From: Roseobacter sp.
Lineage (GTDB): Bacteria > Pseudomonadota > Alphaproteobacteria > Rhodobacterales > Rhodobacteraceae
Direction: 5' to 3'
Length of the DNA stretch: 7,378 nucleotides
Assembly: GCA_024636425.1 (NCBI GenBank)
Contig: JAGXHB010000189.1
Coordinates: 1 to 7,378 of the forward strand
Shown here: positions 1 to 5,891 of the stretch, piece by piece
Position numbering within the stretch: position 1 is the first letter of the stretch
Layout of the letters: each line of letters begins with the position of its first letter
The notes under the pieces: generated by a model
What the model was told of the DNA's origin: nothing
Seen by the model: the letters and a program-made list of their open reading frames with translations, nothing else
The model's database searches: none
Translations under genes and position numbers: made by a program

Positions 1-560
1 CCCGCTTCCTGAAGCGCTTCGGCAGCTTGCGGCAGGGATTGCGGCGGCACCACTTCGTCAACGTCGCCATGCACCAGAAGGACGGGCGGGCGCACCACGG
101 CATCGTCGGCAAGCGTTTCAGGACGCAGCAAACGTCCCGAGAACGCAACGACCCCCGCGACCGCATCTTCGCGGCGGGGTGCGACGTGCAGGGCCATCAT
201 CGTCCCTTGCGAGAAACCGAAAAGCACCACCTGTTCGGGCAGCAGGTCTTCATCGACCATCAGCGCGTCCAGAAAGGCGTTCAGATCATCGACCGCCTGC
301 ATCATGCCGCGCTCGGATTCCTCTTCGGAGGAGTTGTCGATCCAGGGGATCGGGAACCACTGGAAGCCGAAGGGCGCACCGGCGCAGGATTCGGGGGCGT
401 CGGGGGCCACGAACAGCGTATCGGGAAGATGCTCTCCCAGCGGGTCGGCAAGGCCCAGAAGGTCCGCACCATTGGCACCATAACCATGCAGGAAAACCAC
501 CGCAGAGCGCGTTTCCCCCGATACCGGTGCGCGGCGTTCTGCATTCAATACACGTGTCAT
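1..560 (-). CDS. Alpha/beta hydrolase, phospholipase/carboxylesterase family (3' end outside window)
   Basis: Predicted soluble cytoplasmic serine esterase of the family that includes bacterial carboxylesterases and acyl-protein thioesterases; its substrate cannot be told from sequence. About 186 codons are visible from the ATG at 560 and the frame stays open to the window edge. The order fits the fold: a strand followed by HGYGAN (residues 25-30, oxyanion-hole loop), the VAPDAP segment (51-56), the nucleophile elbow GFSQG (115-119, catalytic Ser117), then HGDVDEVVP (164-172) with Asp168 the likely triad acid. The catalytic His should lie in the missing C-terminus; family members are usually about 210-230 aa, so some 25-40 residues are probably lost. 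There is no signal peptide. The start codon overlaps the stop of the upstream glycosylase gene as ATGA, which implies translational coupling. Family confidence is high and function is general only. Confidence 0.9.
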   Translation of the reverse strand, partial: MTRVLNAERRAPVSGETRSAVVFLHGYGANGADLLGLADPLGEHLPDTLFVAPDAPESCAGAPFGFQWFPIPWIDNSSEEESERGMMQAVDDLNAFLDALMVDEDLLPEQVVLFGFSQGTMMALHVAPRREDAVAGVVAFSGRLLRPETLADDAVVRPPVLLVHGDVDEVVPPQSLPQAAEALQEA

Positions 561-1189
561 CTGATCCCTTCCCGTTGCTTTGCCACCCGGTAGTACGAAA
601 AGAGCGCGCGGGCCGCAACCGACCGCCAGGGCGACCAGTCTTGCGCCATCGCGGCCAACAGTTTGGGCTTTGGCCTGTCGGGCATATCAAACAGGATTTT
701 CGCCGCCTCTTGCAAGGCCAGATCGCCCGGCGCGAAGACATCAGCCCGCCCGAGCGAGAACATGGCATAGATCTGCGCGGTCCACAGGCCAACGCCCGGC
801 ACAGCGGTCAGCGTGGCGATGACTTCAGCGTCGGGCGCGTGGCGCAAGGCCGCGTAGTCTATCCCCGCCTCGGCCAGCGCCAGCGCATAGCGGATTTTCT
901 GACGGCTAAGGCCAGCGGCGCGCAGGCCCTCTTCGCCAGCAGCCAGGATCGCGCCTTCAAAGGTCAGCCCCGCGGCATCCATCTTGGCGCGCATCGCATT
1001 GGCAGAGGCGACCGACACCTGCTGGCTGATGATCGCGCCGATCAGGGCATCGAACCCGTCAGCGCGCAGGCGCAGCGGCAGCGGTCCGGTCAGCTTGAGC
1101 GCATGCGCGAAACGCGCGTCCGCCGCGGCGAGCCACGCCGCACCTTCGGCGACATCGGCATCGCAGGTGATGATCCGGCCGAGTGTCAC
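557..1189 (-). CDS. DNA-3-methyladenine glycosylase II, AlkA-type (HhH-GPD superfamily)
   Basis: Predicted base-excision repair enzyme that removes alkylated purines such as 3-methyladenine by cutting the N-glycosidic bond. The 210-residue product carries the HhH-GPD fold: the helical segment with ISQQVSVASA (54-63), the helix-hairpin-helix LTAVPGVGLWTA (127-138), and VFAPGDLALQ (151-160), whose Asp156 aligns with the catalytic Asp of E. coli AlkA (Asp238). It lacks the N-terminal TBP-like domain of E. coli AlkA (282 aa), as short bacterial homologues do. I chose GTG at 1189 because family similarity begins there (LGRIITCDADVAEG). No good Shine-Dalgarno precedes it, so translation probably depends on ribosomes finishing cobK 7 nt upstream. 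An ATG at 1225 inside cobK is a less likely start. Its stop overlaps the next start by four bases. No Ada-type operator was seen. Confidence 0.9.
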   Translation of the reverse strand: MTLGRIITCDADVAEGAAWLAAADARFAHALKLTGPLPLRLRADGFDALIGAIISQQVSVASANAMRAKMDAAGLTFEGAILAAGEEGLRAAGLSRQKIRYALALAEAGIDYAALRHAPDAEVIATLTAVPGVGLWTAQIYAMFSLGRADVFAPGDLALQEAAKILFDMPDRPKPKLLAAMAQDWSPWRSVAARALFSYYRVAKQREGIR

Positions 1190-1196
1190 GCTGCGG

Positions 1197-1934
1197 TCAC
1201 AGTGCTGCCAGCCAGTCCAGGGCATCCGGCGCAGACGAAACAACCGTAGCGCCCGCTGGCGGATCAGGCCGGTCGATGAGGATGGTGCGGATACCAAGGC
1301 GCAGGGCGGCGTCAAGCTTGGGGCGGCTGTTGCGGCCCCCGACATTGCGGCAGATGAGGGTGTCGATGTTGAGAAGCTGGAACAGCGCCATCTCGTCCTG
1401 CAGGCCAAAGGGAGGTGACCCGTGGACAATCTTGACATATTCAGGTGCTGGATCGTCGCCGGCACGGCTGGTCTGGCGCAGAAACAAACGGTCGCCGTGG
1501 AACGGGGAAAATGCGGACAGGGTGCCCCTGCCCGTCGCGGCAAAGACCCGCGCGCCCGGCGTGATCATCGCTGCGGCCTCGGCGACATCGGCGGCGCGTT
1601 CGGCGGGCGGTGCTATATCCCAAGCGGGCCGCATGACACGCAGATAGGGCAGCCCTAACCCGGCAGAAACCTCTGCCGCCATGGCCGAGATATCCCCGTC
1701 AAAGCCGTGACCCGCATCGCAGACCGCCGTAATCCCCTCGTCAGAGATAAATTTTTTCATGGCGTCGGGCGACGTCGGTGACCATATCCGCGACGGCACC
1801 GCCAAGGGGCCGAAGCTGCGTTCGGGCCGGCGCAGGATCGCCTGCATTTTTTGCGATGTTTGCGCTACCGCCCCAGCGATCTGATGCGCTTCTGCGCTGC
1901 CGGCGACCAGCAGGATATGCGAGGTATGATCCAT
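1197..1934 (-). CDS. cobK: Precorrin-6A reductase (cobalamin biosynthesis)
   Basis: Predicted cytoplasmic enzyme that reduces precorrin-6A to precorrin-6B (NAD(P)H-dependent) in the corrin ring stage of the aerobic vitamin B12 pathway. The 245-residue length is typical. Family marks are an N-terminal dinucleotide-binding-like strand and glycine segment, ILLVAGSAEA (7-16); the central RPAWD (102-106); ATGRGTLSAF (133-142); and the C-terminal block HGSPPF (171-176), then CRNVGGRNSRPKLDAA (195-210), corresponding to the KNSGG...K.AA motif, then IDRP (220-223). The KNS is RNV here, a conservative variant. ATG at 1934 is preceded by AAGGA about 11 nt upstream. It is the only cob gene visible, so it sits apart from a cobalamin cluster or at the edge of one. 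Upstream space before the divergent transporter is only 77 bp, too short for a classical cobalamin riboswitch. Confidence 0.92.
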   Translation of the reverse strand: MDHTSHILLVAGSAEAHQIAGAVAQTSQKMQAILRRPERSFGPLAVPSRIWSPTSPDAMKKFISDEGITAVCDAGHGFDGDISAMAAEVSAGLGLPYLRVMRPAWDIAPPAERAADVAEAAAMITPGARVFAATGRGTLSAFSPFHGDRLFLRQTSRAGDDPAPEYVKIVHGSPPFGLQDEMALFQLLNIDTLICRNVGGRNSRPKLDAALRLGIRTILIDRPDPPAGATVVSSAPDALDWLAAL

Positions 1935-2011
1935 GGTCGCGATGGTCCTTCAGGACGGCGGCAGGCGCAAGGGGTCTTGCCGTTTTCAGGGCGCAGGTTT
2001 ACGCCGTTTGC
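1935..2011. promoter_or_regulatory. Divergent intergenic region of cobK and the MFS transporter gene
   Basis: These 77 bp must hold the start signals for cobK leftward and the transporter rightward, unless either is transcribed from inside the other gene. I see no convincing -35/-10 pair, no operator-like palindrome and no room for a cobalamin riboswitch. The label rests on gene arrangement only. Confidence 0.4.
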
Positions 2012-3235
2012 ATGACAATGATTGATGATACCCGCGCCAAGCGCAATGTGGCAGTTCTTGTCACCGCGCAGGCCTTCCTTGGCAGTCAGATGCCGATGTA
2101 TTTCGTGATTGGCGGCCTGGCGGGGCAACAGCTTTCGCCCAATGTCTGCCTTGCCACACTTCCGATTTCGATGATCGTTTTCGGGTCGATGACCACGGCC
2201 CCGTGGCTGTCGGGCGTGATGCAGAAATTCGGGCGGCGGGCCGGGTTCATCACCGGCGCGTTCGGCGGCATGGCAGGTGCTGCAATCTGTGCCTACGCGC
2301 TCACAACCCAAAGCTTTGCAATGTTCTTGCTGGGCAGCTACCTGATGGGCATCTACATGTCTTCACAGGGGTTTTTCCGGTTTGCAGCGACTGACACCGC
2401 ATCGGACGCGTATCGCCCCAAGGCGATTTCCTATGTGATGGCGGGGGGGCTGATTTCTGCAATCATCGGCCCGCAGATCGTGGGTTTACTGACCGGATCA
2501 AACGCGGATGCCACGGTGATGCGGTTCTTCCCCGTCTACCTCGCGGCGATCGGGTTGAACGCGTTCGGGATGCTGCTGTTCATCTTTCTGGATATCCCCA
2601 AGCCTCCGATCCCTGCTGTGGATGCGCCAAAGGGCCGCTCGCGGCTGGAATTGCTCCGTACCCCGCGCATTGCGGTCGCCGTGATTTGCGGCATGGTATC
2701 TTATGCATTGATGAACCTCGTGATGACGTCAACGCCGCTGGCTGTGGTCGGCTGCGGGTTCGATATTGTGGACGCGTCAAATATCGTCACCGGCCATGTG
2801 CTTGCGATGTATGCACCCTCGTTTGTGACGGGGCATCTGATTGCCCGCTTCGGGGTCGAGAAGATCCTTGGACTTGGCATCGCCATTCTGGGCGTGGCGG
2901 GCATTGTTGCGCTGCAAGGCGTCGATCTGGGGAACTTCTACATCTCGTTGATCCTGCTGGGCATCGGCTGGAACTTCGGTTTCATCGGTGCCACGTCGAT
3001 GCTGGCGGGCGCACACGCCCCGCACGAGCGGGGGCGGATGCAAGGGCTGAACGATCTGTTGGTCTTTGGCGGCGTCACCTTTGCATCGCTGGCCAGCGGC
3101 GGTTTGATGAACTGCTCGGGCGGCAGCGCCGTCGAAGGCTGGGCCGCCGTCAATATCGCGATGATCCCGTTTCTGGTGCTGGCAGGCGGATCGTTGATCT
3201 GGCTGGTGCTTCGTCAGCGTCCGGCGACCGCCTGA
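2012..3235 (+). CDS. MFS transporter, 12 predicted transmembrane helices, substrate unknown
   Basis: Predicted inner-membrane secondary transporter of the major facilitator superfamily, 407 aa, the usual size. Twelve hydrophobic segments are visible, roughly at 12-37, 45-68, 78-97, 101-121, 138-161, 171-194, 219-247, 256-280, 284-304, 308-333, 347-366 and 377-400. The loop between helices 2 and 3 has the motif A remnant GVMQKFGRRAGF (68-79), and the hydrophilic central loop (195-215, rich in Pro and Lys) separates the two six-helix halves. The second half repeats a motif A-like loop, GHLIARFGVEK (274-284). HERGRMQGLND (338-348) before helix 11 recalls a conserved loop in many bacterial MFS permeases. 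I chose ATG 2012 because helix 1 begins shortly after it; the Shine-Dalgarno is weak (GCAGG, 14 nt away), and ATG 2018 is possible. Codons upstream in the same frame are antisense to cobK. The neighbours do not identify a substrate. Confidence 0.88.
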   Translation: MTMIDDTRAKRNVAVLVTAQAFLGSQMPMYFVIGGLAGQQLSPNVCLATLPISMIVFGSMTTAPWLSGVMQKFGRRAGFITGAFGGMAGAAICAYALTTQSFAMFLLGSYLMGIYMSSQGFFRFAATDTASDAYRPKAISYVMAGGLISAIIGPQIVGLLTGSNADATVMRFFPVYLAAIGLNAFGMLLFIFLDIPKPPIPAVDAPKGRSRLELLRTPRIAVAVICGMVSYALMNLVMTSTPLAVVGCGFDIVDASNIVTGHVLAMYAPSFVTGHLIARFGVEKILGLGIAILGVAGIVALQGVDLGNFYISLILLGIGWNFGFIGATSMLAGAHAPHERGRMQGLNDLLVFGGVTFASLASGGLMNCSGGSAVEGWAAVNIAMIPFLVLAGGSLIWLVLRQRPATA

Positions 3236-3266
3236 TGGTGACCTGACGCGCTACCAGCGACCGGAC
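3219..3266. terminator. Possible bidirectional hairpin at the convergent gene ends
   Basis: The transporter stop (3233-3235) and the opposing stop (3251-3253) are 15 bp apart. An imperfect inverted repeat spans both: GTCCGG at 3219-3224 with CCGGAC at 3261-3266, and TGGT at 3236-3239 with ACCA at 3253-3256. The internal loop is unequal and no T-run follows on either strand, so it would be weak or Rho-dependent. It may be chance. Confidence 0.2.
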
Positions 3267-4018
3267 AAGGCGCGCCACGGCAAGGCAAAGCGGTCCATGG
3301 AGGGCAAAGTTCCGTCAGCCACCCGCGCAGGTTCTCTGATCGCGGCGTCAAGCACGGTTGCGCTGGCCCCGATTGCCAACAGGGCCGGTCTTGCCTCTGC
3401 CGACACGGCACCCCGGTTTTGACGCGCTTTTTTCAACCGTCCCAACGCCTTGCGCGCCAAAGCTGACACGCCTGCATTGGTCCCGTCCAGCAACGGCACC
3501 CGGCCTTGCGCCATAAGCTGCGGAATGGCGTGCAGCCAGGCCGCCACCCCGGAGCCGTAGGCCGCCTCACGGACGACCGCTTCGTTCGCCTCGCCCATGG
3601 ACCGCGCGGAAAGCCACATCAGCGTGCCGGCGGTCTGGTCGATATACCGGTCGAAATGCGCTTCGTCCTCGAACGCGTCGCGGTAGATGTCCCACCGGCG
3701 CGCTGCAATCAGGGTATCAAGCTGTGCAGCATCAGACGGCGTAATGGCGGCCGCAAGGGGCGTGGCAACCTCGTGACGGCGCACGGGCTTGCCCTGCTCG
3801 ATCTCCTCGCAGACATCGCGCCACCATTGCAGACGCATCTCCGCAATCATCGGCTCCTGCGTGACCCAAGGCGCGCGGGCCACTTCGATATTGAACGCAT
3901 AAAGCGGAAAGAGCGTCCGGCGCGCGGCAACAGGCGCTGCCATGGCGGTGCGAAACCGCAAAGGGTCTGCACGCTCAACCATCTGCGCACAAGCGGTCAG
4001 GTCCACATCAAAAGCCAC
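3251..4018 (-). CDS. Squalene/phytoene synthase-fold protein, NDUFAF6-like (putative complex I assembly factor)
   Basis: A 255-residue protein with the all-helical squalene/phytoene synthase fold. Visible blocks are AAPVAARRTLFPLYAFNIEVAR (about 27-48), EMRLQWWRDVCEEI (60-73), ARRWDIYRDAFED (106-118) and FDRYIDQTAGTLMWLSA (122-138). True synthases carry a DDxxD-like motif after the LYAF block for diphosphate-bound Mg2+. Here the stretch is NIEVARAP, without paired Asp, so condensation of prenyl diphosphates is unlikely. The AFN(I/V)E pattern instead matches mitochondrial NDUFAF6, a complex I assembly factor, and a similar role in this alphaproteobacterium is inference. I chose GTG 4018 because GAGGT lies 5 nt upstream and homologues begin near FDVDLTACAQ; the GTG at 4051 lacks such a site. 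It follows cimA and a possible small ORF that overlaps its start by 11 nt. Confidence 0.8.
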   Translation of the reverse strand: MAFDVDLTACAQMVERADPLRFRTAMAAPVAARRTLFPLYAFNIEVARAPWVTQEPMIAEMRLQWWRDVCEEIEQGKPVRRHEVATPLAAAITPSDAAQLDTLIAARRWDIYRDAFEDEAHFDRYIDQTAGTLMWLSARSMGEANEAVVREAAYGSGVAAWLHAIPQLMAQGRVPLLDGTNAGVSALARKALGRLKKARQNRGAVSAEARPALLAIGASATVLDAAIREPARVADGTLPSMDRFALPWRALSGRW

Positions 4019-4103
4019 GACGGACCTCAGGGGCAGCAGCAGGGCAAGCACGCCCGGCCTGCAGGATGATCAGGCAGGTGCCCTTGTCGGTAACGGCTGA
4101 CAT
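4008..4103 (-). CDS. Possible 31-residue small ORF or leader peptide upstream of and overlapping the NDUFAF6-like gene
   Basis: A short frame opens with ATG at 4103 and ends with TGA at 4010-4008. It encodes 31 residues: MSAVTDKG, then TCLIILQAGRAC (9-20), an Ala/Pro patch (21-25) and EVRRGF. It has two Cys (10, 20), no long hydrophobic helix and no recognised domain. Translation support is strong: AGGAGG lies exactly 5 nt before the ATG, the best ribosome-binding site in the window. The last 11 nt overlap the following gene, whose GTG (4018) is in another frame, so a ribosome terminating here would be placed to re-initiate there. It could be a coupling leader, a free small protein, or a chance frame. 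The LIIL run is too short to support a branched-chain attenuator. A TAG in the same frame upstream separates it from cimA. Confidence 0.45.
   Translation of the reverse strand: MSAVTDKGTCLIILQAGRACPAAAPEVRRGF
4024..4028 (-). promoter_or_regulatory. Shine-Dalgarno for the NDUFAF6-like gene
   Basis: GAGGT on the minus strand, separated by CCGTC (5 nt) from GTG at 4018. It decides the start of this gene against the in-frame GTG 33 bases upstream. It lies within the coding part of the small ORF. Confidence 0.65.
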
Positions 4104-4157
4104 GGTTTCCTCCTATCGATTTAGCTTGCGAGTTAATCCGGACGGGATGCAATTCCA
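4104..4157 (-). other. Short gap between cimA and the small ORF
   Basis: This gap has no gene. On the minus strand it holds ATTAACTCGCAAGCTAAATC, relatively AT-rich and containing the near-palindrome TTAACT-CGCA-AGCTAA (one mismatch per arm), just upstream of AGGAGG. It could be part of a promoter or an operator, but I do not recognise a known site and see no clear -35/-10 pair. Confidence 0.3.
4109..4114 (-). promoter_or_regulatory. Perfect AGGAGG ribosome-binding site
   Basis: Minus-strand AGGAGG followed by AAACC and ATG at 4103. It is much stronger than the sites before the other genes here. It lies 86 nt or more from GTG 4018, so it cannot directly serve the NDUFAF6-like gene. This is the main reason to take the small ORF seriously. 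Confidence 0.6.
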
Positions 4158-4174
4158 GAGTTGCCCCCCAACTC
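4158..4174 (-). repeat. Hairpin built on the cimA stop codon
   Basis: The 17 bp read on the minus strand as GAGTTG, five G, CAACTC, a perfect 6 bp stem with a 5-base loop. The 5' arm starts at the second base of the cimA TGA. No U-run follows (TGGAATT), so it is not a standard intrinsic terminator. It could stabilise the 3' end, mark a Rho-dependent end, or be incidental. Confidence 0.4.
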
Positions 4175-5789
4175 AATCCTTGATGTCCCGGATCAATTTC
4201 CAGCGGATCGCATCCAGCAGCGCCTCGAACGACGCGTCGACGATATTGGCACTGACGCCCACGGTGGACCAGCGCCGCCCCTGCCCGTCTTCACTGTCAA
4301 TGATCACGCGGGTCACGGCCTCGGTGCCGCCTTGGGTGATGCGCACTTTGAAATCCACCAGATGCATGTCTTCCAGCAAGGCCGAATACTGCCCCAGATC
4401 CTTGACCAGCGCCTTTGAGAGCGCATTGACCGGACCGCAGTCGCATCCATCGGCATCCATGGATTCTGACACGGACAGACGTTTTTCACCATCCACCTTC
4501 ACCACCACCACAGCTTCGGACAGGCTGATCATCCGGTCGTACTTGTTCTTGCGCCGCTCCACCGTCACACGGTAGCGCTTGACCTCGAAAAGATCCGGCA
4601 TCTGACTAAGCGCCTGCCGCGCCAGCAGCTCGAAACTGGCCTGTGCGGTGTCATAGCTATAGCCGATCGCCTCGCGGGCCTTGATATCCTCGAGGATCCG
4701 GCCAAGCGCCGGGTCGCCCTTTGCAACGGTCAGGCCCGCACTTTCCAGCCGCCGGCGCAAATTCGACTGGCCGGCCTGGTTCGACATCGGAATGATCCGC
4801 GTATTGCCTACGCATGCGGGATCAATATGCTCGTAGGTCGACGGATCCTTGAGGATCGCACTGGCATGCAACCCCGCCTTATGCGCAAAGGCTGATGAGC
4901 CCACGAACGCCGCCTGTTTCATCGGCACGCGGTTCAGGATCTCGTCCAGACTGCGGCTGATCCGGGTCAGATCGGCCAGCGCCGCGACGCTGATTCCCGT
5001 CTCGAAACGGCTGACATAGGGCTCCTTCAGCAGCAGAACCGGGATCAGCGTGGTCAGGTTGGCATTGCCGCAGCGTTCGCCCAACCCGTTCAGCGTGCCC
5101 TGGATCTGGCGGGCGCCTGCATCGACGGCGGCCAGCGTGCAGGCGACCGCATTCTCGGTATCGTTATGCGTGTGGATGCCCAGACGGTCGCCCGGAATGC
5201 CCGCCGCGATCACCTCGCCGGTGATGCGCCCGACCTCGGACGGAAGTGTGCCGCCGTTGGTATCACACAGCACAATCCACCGCGCGCCCGCGTCATACGC
5301 CGCCTTGACCGCTGCGATCGCATAGTCGGGATTGGCGCGGTATCCGTCAAAGAAATGCTCTGCGTCGAACAACGCCTCGCGCCCGCTGGCTGCAATATGC
5401 GCCACGGATTTCGCGATGTTGTCGGTATTCTCCTCAAGCGTGATCCCAAGCGCCGCCGTGACATGAAAATCATGCGTCTTGCCCACCAGACAGACCGTGC
5501 CCGTGCCCGCATTCATCACAGCGGCCAGGACATCATCATTTTCCGCCGAAAAGCCCGCCCGCTTGGTCATGCCGAAGGCGGTCATCCGGGCGCGCGTCGC
5601 AGGCACTGCCTCAAAAAAAGCACTGTCAGTCGGGTTTGCGCCGGGCCAGCCTCCTTCGATATAGTCCACCCCCAGCTGATCCAGGCTCAGCGCGATGCGC
5701 AGCTTTTCTGCGGTCGAGAACTGCACCCCTTGGGTTTGCTGACCGTCGCGCAGGGTCGTGTCATAAAGATAAAGCCGTTCCTTACTCAC
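4173..5789 (-). CDS. cimA: (R)-citramalate synthase, isoleucine biosynthesis
   Basis: Predicted to condense pyruvate with acetyl-CoA to (R)-citramalate, the first step of the threonine-independent route to 2-oxobutyrate and isoleucine. The 538-residue protein has an HMGL-like TIM barrel with YDTTLRDGQQ (9-18, metal Asp10 and catalytic Arg14), the HTHND metal motif (206-210) and GLGERCGNAN (235-244). A linker with KAGLHASA (304-311) follows, then a C-terminal LeuA-type dimerisation/allosteric domain (about 400-535) where isoleucine feedback would act. Length and motifs fit long-form citramalate synthases rather than 2-isopropylmalate synthase, although the two are related. GTG 5789 is preferred because homologues begin at SKERLYLYDTTLRDG and a purine-rich AAAAGGGGGGG lies upstream. 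An in-frame GTG at 5816, with AGAGGGG before it, would add nine residues. It lies 102 bp after cysS on the same strand. Confidence 0.93.
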   Translation of the reverse strand: MSKERLYLYDTTLRDGQQTQGVQFSTAEKLRIALSLDQLGVDYIEGGWPGANPTDSAFFEAVPATRARMTAFGMTKRAGFSAENDDVLAAVMNAGTGTVCLVGKTHDFHVTAALGITLEENTDNIAKSVAHIAASGREALFDAEHFFDGYRANPDYAIAAVKAAYDAGARWIVLCDTNGGTLPSEVGRITGEVIAAGIPGDRLGIHTHNDTENAVACTLAAVDAGARQIQGTLNGLGERCGNANLTTLIPVLLLKEPYVSRFETGISVAALADLTRISRSLDEILNRVPMKQAAFVGSSAFAHKAGLHASAILKDPSTYEHIDPACVGNTRIIPMSNQAGQSNLRRRLESAGLTVAKGDPALGRILEDIKAREAIGYSYDTAQASFELLARQALSQMPDLFEVKRYRVTVERRKNKYDRMISLSEAVVVVKVDGEKRLSVSESMDADGCDCGPVNALSKALVKDLGQYSALLEDMHLVDFKVRITQGGTEAVTRVIIDSEDGQGRRWSTVGVSANIVDASFEALLDAIRWKLIRDIKD

Positions 5790-5796
5790 AATCCCG

Positions 5797-5810
5797 CCCC
5801 CCCTTTTCCT
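5797..5810 (-). promoter_or_regulatory. Purine-rich ribosome-binding region of cimA with a G7 tract
   Basis: On the minus strand this reads AGGAAAAGGGGGGG, followed by CGGGATT and the preferred GTG at 5789. The G-run acts as the Shine-Dalgarno at about 7 nt spacing. A G7 homopolymer is prone to length change, which would alter the spacing, or the reading frame if translation started at GTG 5816. Confidence 0.45.
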
Positions 5811-5851
5811 ATTCACCAGACGGACCCCTCTTCATTTTGCCAGGTAAACTC

Positions 5852-5886
5852 CAGGGGTGTGGGGGCTGGCCCCCACGACTGCCCTG
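5852..5886. terminator. Strong GC hairpin between cysS and cimA, possible terminator or dispersed intergenic element
   Basis: Inner stem GTGGGGG (5859-5865) pairs with CCCCCAC (5870-5876) around a 4-base loop. Outer arms CAGGG (5852-5856) and CCCTG (5882-5886) add five pairs beyond a small internal loop. It starts about 6 nt after the cysS stop, where a terminator would be expected, but only a weak GAGTTT follows on the minus strand, so termination may be partial. Such GC-rich hairpins beside gene ends are, from memory, common in Roseobacter-group genomes; that point was not checked. Confidence 0.5.
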
Positions 5887-5891
5887 ACCGC

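Noticed and set aside
179..1249. A 356-codon plus-strand frame over the hydrolase and glycosylase genes
   Set aside because: Its Arg/Pro-rich low-complexity translation is antisense to two genes with clear catalytic motifs.
1190..1543. N-terminal extension of the glycosylase reading into cobK
   Set aside because: That stretch is an alternative frame of cobK; AlkA-type similarity starts at GTG 1189.
1778..2011. N-terminal extension of the MFS transporter by 78 residues
   Set aside because: The extension is antisense to cobK, Arg-rich and unlike an MFS N-terminus; helix 1 follows closely after ATG 2012.
1935..2011. Cobalamin riboswitch before cobK
   Set aside because: Only 77 bp is available, well below the usual size, and no B12-box-like sequence was seen.
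4019..4051. Earlier GTG start (4051) for the NDUFAF6-like gene
   Set aside because: It would add a Leu-rich segment that homologues lack as I recall them, and it has no Shine-Dalgarno, whereas GTG 4018 has GAGGT at 5 nt.
4008..4103. Branched-chain amino acid attenuator leader
   Set aside because: Only four consecutive Leu/Ile codons, no following terminator/antiterminator pair, and the downstream gene is not in branched-chain synthesis.
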